From Myxococcota bacterium (lineage in GTDB: Bacteria; Myxococcota_A; UBA796; UBA2385): a stretch of 40,857 nt of DNA. The translations under genes were made by a program, and so were the position numbers. A model generated the notes under the pieces. That model made no database searches. It was given only the letters and a program-made list of their open reading frames with translations, and was not told where the DNA came from. Each line of letters begins with the position of its first letter. Positions within the stretch are counted from its first letter, which is position 1. Below, one piece after another: positions 14,225 to 25,629 of the stretch. Where the stretch lies: contig JAKLKF010000065.1 in assembly GCA_023150805.1 (NCBI GenBank), positions 1 through 40,857 of the forward strand. The letters are read 5' to 3'.

Positions 14225-15684
14225 CCGCGACCGCGCCCCGCCCCCACACCACGTCGAGCGACCCGGGCGTGAGTGCGCGGGTCGAGCGCATCCTGCAAGC
14301 CCAGGAGATGGCCGGCGAGCGGCTGGTCAACCGCATCCGCCTGGCCTATGGCCTGCTCGGGCTGGCGATGGCCATCGCCGCGGCCGGGATCAACACCCCT
14401 GCGGCCAACACGGTCTTCCTGCTGCAGGGCGCCCTGCTGGTCGCCATGTGCGGCGCGCTGCACCTGGTCTTCCGCGCCAGCCGCGGCCGCTACCTGCCGT
14501 GGGCCAAGTACGCGACCATCACCTTCGACATCACGATGGTCCACCTGACCGTGCTGGCCGCGGCCCGCAACCACAGCGGCGTCATCGAGTACTTCCACTC
14601 GTTCTTCCCGCTGGTGCTGGTGCTGTGGAACCTGCTGAGCGGCCTGCGCTACTCCGTCGCCGCCTGCCTGTACTCGGCCGGCTACACCGCCCTGCTCAGC
14701 GCGGTGATGCTCGCCGCCGTGGTGGGGATGGGCCTGGTGCCGGTGAGCCCGACCAGCATCTGGGGGCAGAACGCGATCAACATCGCCGACGAGGCGATGC
14801 GCGTGGTGTTCGTCTCCGCCTCGGGCCTGGTCGCCGCGCTGCTGGCCAGCATCGCACGGCGGCTCATCCGTCGCGCCGAGGAGGAGAGCGCCAGCCGCGC
14901 CGCGCTGGAGCGCCAGAAGGCCCGCCTCTCCAAGTACCTGGGAGGAGAGCTGGCCGAGGTCGTGGTCGGGGACGGCTTCAACCTGGAGGGGGAGCGCCGC
15001 CAGGCGACGATCCTGTTCACCGACATCCGCAACTTCACCACGCTGGCCCAGGCCACCGGCCCCGAGCAGACCGTCAAGCTGCTCAACGACTACTTCACCG
15101 AGATGGTCGCCATCGTCTTCCGCTACGGCGGGACCCTGGACAAGTTCCTGGGCGACGGCCTGATGGCCGTCTACAACGCCCCCTTCGACCAGGCGAACGC
15201 GCCGCTGCGCGCCGTGTTGACCGCGCTGGAGATGGTGGCCGCCGTCGACCGCCTCAACCTGGTACGCACGGCGCCGGGGGACGGAGCGGCGGCGGGCGAG
15301 CCGGGGCCGCTGCGCATCGGCGCCGGGATCGCCAGCGGCGAGGTGATCGCCGGCAACATCGGCTCGGCCGAGCGCATGGAGTACACGGTCATCGGGGACG
15401 CCGTGAACCTGGCGGCCCGCCTGGAGACGCTGAACCGCGACCTGCGCACGGCCATCGTGATCAGCGAGGAGACCCGCCGCGCGGTCGCGCCCTGGATCCC
15501 GGTGGTGCCGCTGCCGCCCAGCATCAAGCTGAAGGGCATGACCGGCGAGCACCGCCTCTTCGCCATCGACCCCTCGGCCGTCTCGCCCGAGCGCCTGGCC
15601 GCGCTCCGCGACATGGTCCTCCAGGGCACGCCCGCCGCCCCGCACGGCTCCCCGGCCGCCCCCGAAGGCCCGGTGGTCCATTGA
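14179..15684 (+). CDS. membrane-anchored class III adenylate cyclase
   Basis: 501 aa from ATG 14179, which overlaps the previous gene by 46 bases; GTG 14269 is a reasonable alternative start. About six membrane helices (about residues 55-235) form an unrecognised sensor region. A short coiled coil (AEEESASRAALERQKARLS) leads to the cyclase homology domain. All catalytic residues are present: metal-binding Asp282 (FTDIRNFT) and Asp326 (FLGDG), adenine-selecting Lys322 (LDKF) and Thr403 (EYTVIGD), and transition-state Asn410 and Arg414 (VNLAAR). It should therefore make cAMP. It is the last gene of the NHLP/isoprenoid group; the cNMP-fold protein encoded at 9444 is an obvious but doubtful partner, because its pocket is degenerate. 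Confidence 0.92.
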   Translation: MPAGRAPGTPWDPHLTATAPRPHTTSSDPGVSARVERILQAQEMAGERLVNRIRLAYGLLGLAMAIAAAGINTPAANTVFLLQGALLVAMCGALHLVFRASRGRYLPWAKYATITFDITMVHLTVLAAARNHSGVIEYFHSFFPLVLVLWNLLSGLRYSVAACLYSAGYTALLSAVMLAAVVGMGLVPVSPTSIWGQNAINIADEAMRVVFVSASGLVAALLASIARRLIRRAEEESASRAALERQKARLSKYLGGELAEVVVGDGFNLEGERRQATILFTDIRNFTTLAQATGPEQTVKLLNDYFTEMVAIVFRYGGTLDKFLGDGLMAVYNAPFDQANAPLRAVLTALEMVAAVDRLNLVRTAPGDGAAAGEPGPLRIGAGIASGEVIAGNIGSAERMEYTVIGDAVNLAARLETLNRDLRTAIVISEETRRAVAPWIPVVPLPPSIKLKGMTGEHRLFAIDPSAVSPERLAALRDMVLQGTPAAPHGSPAAPEGPVVH

Positions 15685-15778
15685 CCGGCGGTCGGGCCCG
15701 CCGATGCGACACCCGGTCGCTTCCGGGCCCCCGGAGCCCATGCTAGTCGCGCAGTCCCCAAGCCACCGCGGAGTCCCC

Positions 15779-18448
<2,670 letters not shown>

Positions 18449-18452
18449 CCGG

Positions 18453-18926
18453 ATGCGGAGGTGGGCCGGTCCCCTCGGCGCGCTGGGCCTGCTGGCCCTG
18501 TACGCCGGGGGTCCGGCCTGCGGGACGGCGGCGCTCTACCGCCTGCCCAGCACGACGGGCAACCCCGACCGCGTGGTGGGCGAGCTCAGCCTGGTGACCG
18601 ACGCCCAGGTCGAGCACCTGCCCAGCCGCGGCTGGGACCTGCAGGTGCGCTTCGACCTGGAGTGGCGCGGCCAGGAGCGCAGCCGCGTCGACCTGGCCCG
18701 CACGGTGGTTCGCGTGGACCAGAGCACGTGGGAGCCCTGCCGGCAGCCCGACGACGTCGATCGGGACGCGCTCCTCGTGGTGCTCGGGCCGGGCGAGAAG
18801 GCCACCCGCACCCTGACCTGCCTGGACATCCGGCAGCCCGCCGACCAGGTCGAGCTGCGGGTCTACGCCAGCGGCACGGGCGCGCCGGGCGGCTACATCG
18901 AGCTGTCCTTCCACGGCGTGCCCTGA
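18453..18926 (+). CDS. small exported protein of unknown function
   Basis: 157 aa, four bases after ppdK. The N-terminus MRRWAGPLGALGLLALYAG is a signal peptide or anchor. GGPAC near residue 23 is a poor lipobox (Pro at -2, Gly at -3), so lipidation is uncertain. The mature part is beta-rich with two further cysteines (WEPC and LTCLDI, near residues 90 and 115) that could form a disulfide, and ends GGYIELSFHGVP. It resembles small envelope beta-sandwich proteins; no family recognised. The ATG is close to the ppdK stop, so co-transcription is likely. Confidence 0.75.
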   Translation: MRRWAGPLGALGLLALYAGGPACGTAALYRLPSTTGNPDRVVGELSLVTDAQVEHLPSRGWDLQVRFDLEWRGQERSRVDLARTVVRVDQSTWEPCRQPDDVDRDALLVVLGPGEKATRTLTCLDIRQPADQVELRVYASGTGAPGGYIELSFHGVP

Positions 18927-19048
18927 CGCGGACCGGCGGTGGGCCCGGGGGACGGCCGGGACGCTCGCAACCCGGCGGACACCGGGCTACCTGCCTGGAC
19001 GCCCCCGGTCCTCGCCGGCTCCACCCTCCTCCGCTTCCCCGGTCCGCC

Positions 19049-22000
19049 GTGCTGATCCTCCTCGCCCTCCTCACCGGCTGCATGAGGGACCTTCCGCTGC
19101 CCGACGTGGGCGCCTGCGCCGTCTACCCCGAGGGCAGCTACGACTACGGCGAGATCGGCATCGGCACCTGCCTGGCCGGCCCGGTCGACCTGGCGGTGGC
19201 GGACAACGACGGCGACCCGGTGCTGCTGGTGAGCAACAGCAACCACCTGGGCACCTTCACCGGCGGCAGCCTGCTGGCCATCCCCTGGGACGCGCTCGAC
19301 CTGGACCAGGGCCGCCAGGTCGTCAGCGACCTGGGCCCCGCGGCCGTGGACCTGCCGGACTTCGCCGCCGGCATCGCCCTGTGGGACCAGGACGACGGGG
19401 GGCTCGGCGACCTCGCGCTGGTCGCCAACCGCCTGTCCGAGGGCTCGGGCACCCGGGCCGCCGACGACGCCGTCTACCTGGTCGACGTGACCCAGGCGCG
19501 CAGCCCCGCGCTGTCCGACCGTGGGGACGACGGCGGCGCCTCGGTCCAGGTGCAGGCCGACCCCACCGAGGTCGTGGTCGATCCCGACGCCGGCATGGCC
19601 TACGTGATCAACCGCACGGCCCACAGCGTCTCGGTGCTGGACCTGACCGGAGAGCTGGTGGAGATCGTCCTGCCCTGGCCGGAGCAGAGCGTGGGCGAGG
19701 CGGTGGTGACGGACCAGGGCGGGGACGGTTCGACCCTGGCGCTGGCCGACCTGGAGGTCACCGACAGCACGCTGGTCCCCGACGAGGAGTGGGTGCTGAC
19801 CTGGTCGGAGGGCACCTGGCGGGTGTGGACCCCCACCGACGCGGGCCTGCTGCGCGTGACCACCGCGGGCGACGGGCGCTACACCGAGAGCAAGCTGGGC
19901 GGGGAGCTGGACCCAGCGGACCTGGACGGCGAGGTGGTCGAGGTCCTGGACCCGACCGTGCTGGAGCTGGGCGGGGTGCTCTACCTGTACTTCGTCGACC
20001 AGGGCACCGTCCGCGTGGCCCTGGCCGACACCGCCCTGGTGGGCTGGGCCATCCAGGAGACCCAGGCCCTGTCGCTGGAGGACGGCGCGTGGGACGCGCA
20101 GGTCGAAGGGCCGACCGTCTTCCAGACCGAAGCCGAGCTGGTGATGCTGTACGGTGGCACCGACGGGCTGGACGGCACGATCCCGGCGATCGGGCGCGCC
20201 ACCAGCTCTGACGGCGTCACCTTCGTCCGCGGCCGGGCACCGGTACTGGAGCCCACCTGGGATCACGAGGCCCAGGGCGTCACGGACCCCTCCGTGGCCT
20301 GGGACGGCGAGATCGGACAGTGGCGGATGGTCTACGGCGCCTGGGACGGTGAACGGTGGACAGTGGGCCACGCCACCAGCGACGACACGCAGACCTGGAC
20401 CTCGGACGCGGCGCCGCTGTTCGAGGTGGACGGCGTCGACGTGGCGGCCCCGGTCCTGACCTGGGCGCCCGGCGGCTACCGGATGTGGTACGCCCGGGAC
20501 GAGGGCGGCGGCTGGACCCTGGGCGCCGCGTCCAGCGTGGACGGGTGGACCTGGACGGACCTGGGCACCGTGGCCGACCTCGACCTGTCGCTGGGTGATC
20601 CGCCCGGCCCGGCCGTGCAGCAGGCGGTCGACCGCCTGTTCCGGGTCGAGCGGAGCACCAGCGGTGCGATGGTCGCCCAGATGGAGGGCGGGGCGACCGT
20701 GGCCCTGGCCGACCAGGGCCTGGAGCTGGCCGCTATCGGCGGCTACCACCTGGGCACCGACGCGGCGGGCGCCGACTCGGCCGGCGGCCTGAGCCTGGCC
20801 AGCGTCGATCCCGCGGACGGCACCGCGTGGTTCACCATCGTCGACGATGGCGGCACCCCCGCGATCGCCGTCGGGCAGGTCGACGGCGCGGGCGGCGCCT
20901 CGGTCGAGGCGGGCAGCGTCCTGCAGGGCGAGGAGAGCTGGGAGGACCGCGGCGTGAGCGACCCGGTGGTGGTCCCCACCGACGACGGCTACGTGATGTT
21001 CTACCAGGCCCATCGGCGCGACGAGAGCGCCATCGCACGCGCGACCAGCGTGGACGGACGGACCTGGACCCGCACCGGCCGGGTGCTGACCCCCGGCGAG
21101 GACTGGGACAGCGTCGACCTCGTCCCCGGCAGCGTCCGGGTCGAGGACGACGGCACCTGGCGACTGTTCTTCTCCGGCGGCGACGGCGAGACCTGGTACA
21201 TCGGCGAGGCGACCAGCACGGACCAGGGACAGAGCTGGAGCCGCGACACCGGCGCACGCGGCTACGCCCTGGCCACCGGCTCTCCCGGCGACTGGGACGA
21301 CTCCGGCGTGCGGGATCCCTTCGTGCACGTGGACGGCGAGGGCACGTGGCACCTGTGGTACACGGGCTTCGACGGAGACACCTGGCGCCTGGGCTACGCC
21401 ACCCGCGGCGGCGAGGACGAGAGCTGGGTGCGCTTCGAGGATCCCGTCGACGGCGAGAAGCGCGCGGTGGTGGACGTGGTCGACTCGGCCTTCCACCCCG
21501 ACGGCGCGGTGCGGCCGGTGGTGCTCAGCCCCGACCAGGCCGCCGGCCTGGGCGGCAGCGGCGACCTGTGGCAGGTCTGGTACGCGGGCCGCATGGACAC
21601 GGTCGATCGCCAGGGCCGGGCGGTGGGGCGCAGCCCCGATCGGCTCCACCGGGTCTTCCGGGGCCCCAGCGCCGGCGACCAGATCTCCTTCGTCACACAG
21701 CGCGGCGACGAGGAGGCCCAGGCCATCCCCCTGGTGGCCGAGGTCGAGGGTGCCAGCGTCACGGCCGACTCGGTCGCCAGCCTGCACCTGGACCGGGAGC
21801 GGGGCTTCCTGTACGTGGTCGGCAAGGAGCGCCCCTACGTCTTCGTCATCGACGTCCGGGACGACAGCCCCCTGGCGGACGGCAGCTCCGACGCCAACTA
21901 CCTCGACCTGGAGGCCGTGATCGCCGCCCGCAACGCCAGCGGCGCCGACGGCTTCCGGCAGGTGTTGACGGTGCCCGGGCGCGACCACCTCCTGGCGCTG

Positions 22001-22459
22001 AACGACTCGCCGGACGCGGTGTGGGTGGTGGACCTCTCGCAGGTGACCGACGACGGCCTCTCCGATCTCGTGTACGACGCCGTGCTGGGCTACATCCCCA
22101 CCCCCCGCGGCGTGCAGCGGGACGAGGGCGTGAACACCATGACCAGCATGGGCGTCGGGCAGATGCTGCTGCACCCCGACGGGCGGCGCCTCTTCCTGAG
22201 CCACTTCAACGCCAACAGCATCGGGTTGATCGATCTCTCCCTGGGCCCGTGGGGCACCTTCGTCCAGGAGGTCATGGACGTGGGAGAGAACCCGTTCGCC
22301 ATCGAGCTGTCCCCCGACGGGCAGCAGCTCGTCTTCGCCAACTACACGGGGGAGGTCGACCGCGAGAGCAAGGCGAGCGCCTCCACCCTGGGCGTGCTCG
22401 ACATCGACGAGGACAGCCCCACCTGGTTCGAGGTCCGGACGTGGCTGGTCAACCGATGA
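19049..22459 (+). CDS. large surface lipoprotein with YVTN-like and GH43/32-like beta-propeller repeats
   Basis: 1136 aa from GTG 19049 (MLILLALLTGC, lipobox LLTGC). Residues about 45-220 and 810-1136 read like YVTN/surface-layer propellers (AYVINRTAHSVSVLDLTG; FLYVVGKERPYVFVIDV; MLLHPDGRRLFLSHFNANS). Between them (about 350-800) are six repeats of about 50-70 residues with the pattern DPxV, MxYxGxDGxxWxxGxATSxDGxxW. That is the blade signature of GH43/GH32-type five-bladed propellers, though no complete set of catalytic acids was identified. Residues about 225-300 hold a small domain shared with the next protein. A cell-surface binding role is more likely than catalysis. It overlaps the next gene by four bases (ATGA). 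Confidence 0.8.
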   Translation: MLILLALLTGCMRDLPLPDVGACAVYPEGSYDYGEIGIGTCLAGPVDLAVADNDGDPVLLVSNSNHLGTFTGGSLLAIPWDALDLDQGRQVVSDLGPAAVDLPDFAAGIALWDQDDGGLGDLALVANRLSEGSGTRAADDAVYLVDVTQARSPALSDRGDDGGASVQVQADPTEVVVDPDAGMAYVINRTAHSVSVLDLTGELVEIVLPWPEQSVGEAVVTDQGGDGSTLALADLEVTDSTLVPDEEWVLTWSEGTWRVWTPTDAGLLRVTTAGDGRYTESKLGGELDPADLDGEVVEVLDPTVLELGGVLYLYFVDQGTVRVALADTALVGWAIQETQALSLEDGAWDAQVEGPTVFQTEAELVMLYGGTDGLDGTIPAIGRATSSDGVTFVRGRAPVLEPTWDHEAQGVTDPSVAWDGEIGQWRMVYGAWDGERWTVGHATSDDTQTWTSDAAPLFEVDGVDVAAPVLTWAPGGYRMWYARDEGGGWTLGAASSVDGWTWTDLGTVADLDLSLGDPPGPAVQQAVDRLFRVERSTSGAMVAQMEGGATVALADQGLELAAIGGYHLGTDAAGADSAGGLSLASVDPADGTAWFTIVDDGGTPAIAVGQVDGAGGASVEAGSVLQGEESWEDRGVSDPVVVPTDDGYVMFYQAHRRDESAIARATSVDGRTWTRTGRVLTPGEDWDSVDLVPGSVRVEDDGTWRLFFSGGDGETWYIGEATSTDQGQSWSRDTGARGYALATGSPGDWDDSGVRDPFVHVDGEGTWHLWYTGFDGDTWRLGYATRGGEDESWVRFEDPVDGEKRAVVDVVDSAFHPDGAVRPVVLSPDQAAGLGGSGDLWQVWYAGRMDTVDRQGRAVGRSPDRLHRVFRGPSAGDQISFVTQRGDEEAQAIPLVAEVEGASVTADSVASLHLDRERGFLYVVGKERPYVFVIDVRDDSPLADGSSDANYLDLEAVIAARNASGADGFRQVLTVPGRDHLLALNDSPDAVWVVDLSQVTDDGLSDLVYDAVLGYIPTPRGVQRDEGVNTMTSMGVGQMLLHPDGRRLFLSHFNANSIGLIDLSLGPWGTFVQEVMDVGENPFAIELSPDGQQLVFANYTGEVDRESKASASTLGVLDIDEDSPTWFEVRTWLVNR

Positions 22460-24330
22460 AGCGCCTGTTGCCCCTACTGGTCGGCGGCCTGGCGGCCTGC
22501 ACCACCACCGAGCCCGGCCCGTGGATCTTCGACGCGCCCACCTCGGCCGACGTGCTGACCCCCGCCGACGGTGGCCCCTTCGAGGAGCCGATCGGCTTCG
22601 TCTCCAACCTGCGCTCCGGCCGCATCACCCCCATCGACCTCAAGCACGCCACGCTGCTGTCCGACCAGCCCACCGCGCCCTGGCTGGACGCGCGCGGGGT
22701 GGCCCTGGGCGACGAGCGACAGCTCGGCGAGATCATCGCCTGGGCGCCGGCCGAGGACCAGGTCCGGGTGATGGCGGTGGACCTGCACCACCGCGTGCTG
22801 GCCGAGGCCCCCTACGTCATCGGCACCGACCCGGTGCTGACGCTGCAGGAGCCGACGGCCACCGAGCCCGTCTTCGTCGACGCGGACGGCTCCGGCGACG
22901 CGGTCACGGTCTCGGGGCTGACCCTGTCCACCGGCTGGACCACGACCGAGGACTGGACGCTGGAGACGGACGGGCAGCAGTGGTGGGTGACGGGCTCCCG
23001 CTCGGGACGGCAGGGGGACACCGCCACCCTCGGGACCCCCTACCGCACCGAGAACCACGAGCTGGCCTTCACCCTGGAGGGCAGCGCCTCGTCGGGCGAC
23101 TCGATCACGCTGTCCACCCAGACCGGGGTGGTCGAACACGACCTCGGCGCCATCCCCCTGTCGCTGACGCGAGTGCCCGGCCAGGCCCTCGCCCTGGTCG
23201 GGACCTGGGACGACGTGGCCGGCTCTGGGGCCCTGGTGCTGTGGGACCTGGCCACCCAGGCCGAGGTCGGCAGGGTCGCGCTGGGGGCGGGCGCGCAGCC
23301 CTGGCAGCTCGAGGTCGCGGCCGTGGACGCGGGCCGGGCGCGGGTCTTCGTGGGCGACAGCAAGCTGCCCCAGGTCCTCGACGTGGACCTGGACCTGGCG
23401 GCGCCCGCCGCCAGCACGGTGACGGCGATCCCCGCGGCAGCGCCGGTGCAGGACCTGGCCTGGCTGGCTGGCGATGACCGCCTGGGCCAGCCCTTCGACC
23501 GGCTGTTCGTCGCGCCGGCGGGCGGCAACCGGGTCGACGTGTACGATCTCCAGGCCGGCACCTGGCTGGACGTCAACCCCCTGGACGGGGTGGACCTGGC
23601 CGGCATCGACCTGTTCTCGCCGGTGATCGGCATCGACGCGGTGCCCGAGCCGCTGGACGTGCAGACCTTGACGCCGTGGGGCACCTACGACAGCGCCTGG
23701 GCCCTGGCCCTGACCCTGTTCGACGGGTCGCTGGTGCTGATGGACGCCGCCACCGGCTGCCTGGTGACCGACATCGAGGGCGCGCGCGTGACCCTGGACC
23801 AGGGCGAGGAGGACGTGGACTTCACCGACTACGGCGCCACCAGCTCCCCGGCGCTGCAGATCGACGAGGCCACCGGGCGCAAGGTGATCACCAGCACCTG
23901 CGGCGGCCTGGTCCGGACCGAGACCTGGACGGTGACCTACGACGGCGCCCGCGGCGACTACAGGGTCGAGGGCAGCGTCACCGGCGAGCAGGTCGGCCGC
24001 CTGGTCGAAGACCAGCGCTACGTCAGCGACAACGGCGGCTTCTCGCTGCTGGTGCTGTCCGGGCCCCTGCCCACCACCGACGGCGACCAGTTCACCTTCT
24101 ACGCCGAAGAAGGGATCCTGCGGCTGGACACGATCAACGACGCCGAGCTGGGCGACACGCCCTTCGACGCGCCCGCGGCGCCCGTGGTCTTCCAGCTCGA
24201 CGTCGGCCCCACCGGCGGCGGCTGGGACCAGCTCGACCGGCGCAGCTACGCCCTGCTCCCGCTCACCGGCAACGACCTGGTGCTGCGGGTGCGCCTGCGC
24301 ACCTGGAACGTCGAGGTCGTCTGGGAGTAG
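22456..24330 (+). CDS. surface lipoprotein, propeller-like, with a duplicated small domain
   Basis: 624 aa. MKRLLPLLVGGLAAC is a standard lipoprotein signal. The chain reads as a YVTN/YncE-like propeller (FVSNLRSGRITPIDL, RVFVGDSKLPQVLDVDL, RLFVAPAGGNRVDVYDLQ, DGSLVLMDAATG). Two copies of one roughly 65-residue domain interrupt it: one around 160-225 (EDWTLETDGQQWWVTGS) and one around 485-557 (ETWTVTYDGARGDYRVEGS). A third copy lies in the upstream lipoprotein. The start overlaps that gene's stop (ATGA), so the two are translationally coupled and probably act together at the outer membrane. It ends four bases from a convergent gene. Function unknown. Confidence 0.8.
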   Translation: MKRLLPLLVGGLAACTTTEPGPWIFDAPTSADVLTPADGGPFEEPIGFVSNLRSGRITPIDLKHATLLSDQPTAPWLDARGVALGDERQLGEIIAWAPAEDQVRVMAVDLHHRVLAEAPYVIGTDPVLTLQEPTATEPVFVDADGSGDAVTVSGLTLSTGWTTTEDWTLETDGQQWWVTGSRSGRQGDTATLGTPYRTENHELAFTLEGSASSGDSITLSTQTGVVEHDLGAIPLSLTRVPGQALALVGTWDDVAGSGALVLWDLATQAEVGRVALGAGAQPWQLEVAAVDAGRARVFVGDSKLPQVLDVDLDLAAPAASTVTAIPAAAPVQDLAWLAGDDRLGQPFDRLFVAPAGGNRVDVYDLQAGTWLDVNPLDGVDLAGIDLFSPVIGIDAVPEPLDVQTLTPWGTYDSAWALALTLFDGSLVLMDAATGCLVTDIEGARVTLDQGEEDVDFTDYGATSSPALQIDEATGRKVITSTCGGLVRTETWTVTYDGARGDYRVEGSVTGEQVGRLVEDQRYVSDNGGFSLLVLSGPLPTTDGDQFTFYAEEGILRLDTINDAELGDTPFDAPAAPVVFQLDVGPTGGGWDQLDRRSYALLPLTGNDLVLRVRLRTWNVEVVWE

Positions 24331-24334
24331 CGGC

Positions 24335-25612
24335 TCAGGCCAGGGCCTCGGCGGCGTCGCGGCGGGGGTCCTTCTTGCGGGCCCGGGCCAGGAAGGCCTG
24401 CAGGTGCTCGCGCGCGGCCTCGACCTCGCCGGCCGCGTGCAGCAGGCGGCCCAGGAAGTAGCGGGCCTCCGGCGGCACCTTCTTCTTGGCCTCGGCGGCG
24501 GCGACCAGGGCCTGCCGCGCGCCGGCCGCGTCGCCCGCGCGCGCCCGCAGCAGGCCGCGCGCGAGGTCTCCGGGCGCCTCCTGGGGCAGCCAGGGGTCCA
24601 GGATGGCGGCGGCGTGGGCCTCCAGGGGCGAGGCCCCGCCCGCGGCCAGCCGGGCCCAGTCCAGCTCGTCGGGGCGCGCGATCGCCCAGGCGGCCGCGAG
24701 GACCTGCTCCTCGCCGGCCAGGGTCCAGGTGCGCCCCTCGAGCTGGAAGGTCGGGCCCGGCTCGGCGTCGCCCACCCGGCGCACGAACATGCGGCGGAGA
24801 CCCCCAGGCAGGATGCCGTCCAGGTAGGCCCAGGCGGTGGCGTCCTCGCCGTCGCCCATCAAGGTCCCGGCGTCCGAGAAGGCCGCGAAGCCAGTGGGGC
24901 GGCTGGGGTGGGGATCCACCTCGCCAGCGTCGCGACCGTCGGTGACGAAGGCGCCACGCAGGGGCTGCTCCAGGTCCTGCAGCAGGTCCAGGGCCCGGTC
25001 GCGCAGCTCGGCGGGCGCGCCGGTCAGGGACAGGGCGCCGATGGCGCCGCGCGCCGAGCGGAAGCCCACCCGGGCCGCCACCCAGGCCACCTCGGCGGCA
25101 GCGTCGGGCTTCAGGCGCGGGTCGCGCAGCAGGCCGACCACCTCGGCCTCCAGCGCCGCGTCGCCCTCGGCGGCGGCGGACTCGCACAGCCGCAGCAGGC
25201 CGATGGCGGCGCCCAGCCGGACGTCTCCGCGCGGGTCGCGCAGGCCGACGGCGATGCGCTGGAAGCCCTCGGGGATCCCGATGCAGGCCAGCAGGGAGAA
25301 CAGGCCGGCGTTCACGCCGGGGTCCATGCCCTTGAACAGGTCGAAGAGGACGCGCCGGCGCCCCTCGTCGAGCCCGGCAGCCCGCGGGCCGGTGCGGTAG
25401 CGGGAGAGGATGTCGGCGGCGGCCCCGGCGGCGCCCAGGCGGACCGCCGGCGAGCGGTCCTCCTGCGCCAGGCTGATCAGGGAGGGGATGTCGTCGGGCG
25501 TGCCGAAGCGCGCCAGGTCGCGCGCGCCCGCGCAGCGGTCGTGGATGCTCTTGCCGGTCAGGGCCAGCCGGGGGTCGCTGGTCTCGGGAGGGGCGGCGTG
25601 GTCGAAGGGCAC
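24335..25612 (-). CDS. HEAT-repeat protein with C-terminal TPR-like helices
   Basis: 425 aa from GTG 25612 (GGAG upstream). Residues about 20-185 are HEAT-type helical pairs (ARFGTPDDIPSLISLAQED, SPAVRLGAAGAAADIL, GDVRLGAAIGLLRLCES). A middle region (about 215-330) contains a WTLAGEEQVLAAAWA segment with no family recognised. The C-terminus (about 345-425) is TPR-like (PPEARYFLGRLLHAAGEVEAAREHLQAFLARA). No signal peptide, so probably cytoplasmic scaffold or adaptor. It is the second gene of an operon, 17 bases after the PDZ-thioredoxin fusion gene. Confidence 0.75.
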   Translation of the reverse strand: MPFDHAAPPETSDPRLALTGKSIHDRCAGARDLARFGTPDDIPSLISLAQEDRSPAVRLGAAGAAADILSRYRTGPRAAGLDEGRRRVLFDLFKGMDPGVNAGLFSLLACIGIPEGFQRIAVGLRDPRGDVRLGAAIGLLRLCESAAAEGDAALEAEVVGLLRDPRLKPDAAAEVAWVAARVGFRSARGAIGALSLTGAPAELRDRALDLLQDLEQPLRGAFVTDGRDAGEVDPHPSRPTGFAAFSDAGTLMGDGEDATAWAYLDGILPGGLRRMFVRRVGDAEPGPTFQLEGRTWTLAGEEQVLAAAWAIARPDELDWARLAAGGASPLEAHAAAILDPWLPQEAPGDLARGLLRARAGDAAGARQALVAAAEAKKKVPPEARYFLGRLLHAAGEVEAAREHLQAFLARARKKDPRRDAAEALA

Positions 25613-25629
25613 GGGGGCTCCGAGCGGGT

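Noticed and set aside
15686..15703. CGGCGG/CCGCCG hairpin after the adenylate cyclase gene as a terminator
   Set aside because: A six-pair stem without a U-tract is expected by chance in sequence this GC-rich; mentioned only in the ppdK entry.
15704..15778. Longer N-terminus for ppdK starting at 15704
   Set aside because: The extra 25 residues have no family likeness, and GGAG fits ATG 15779.
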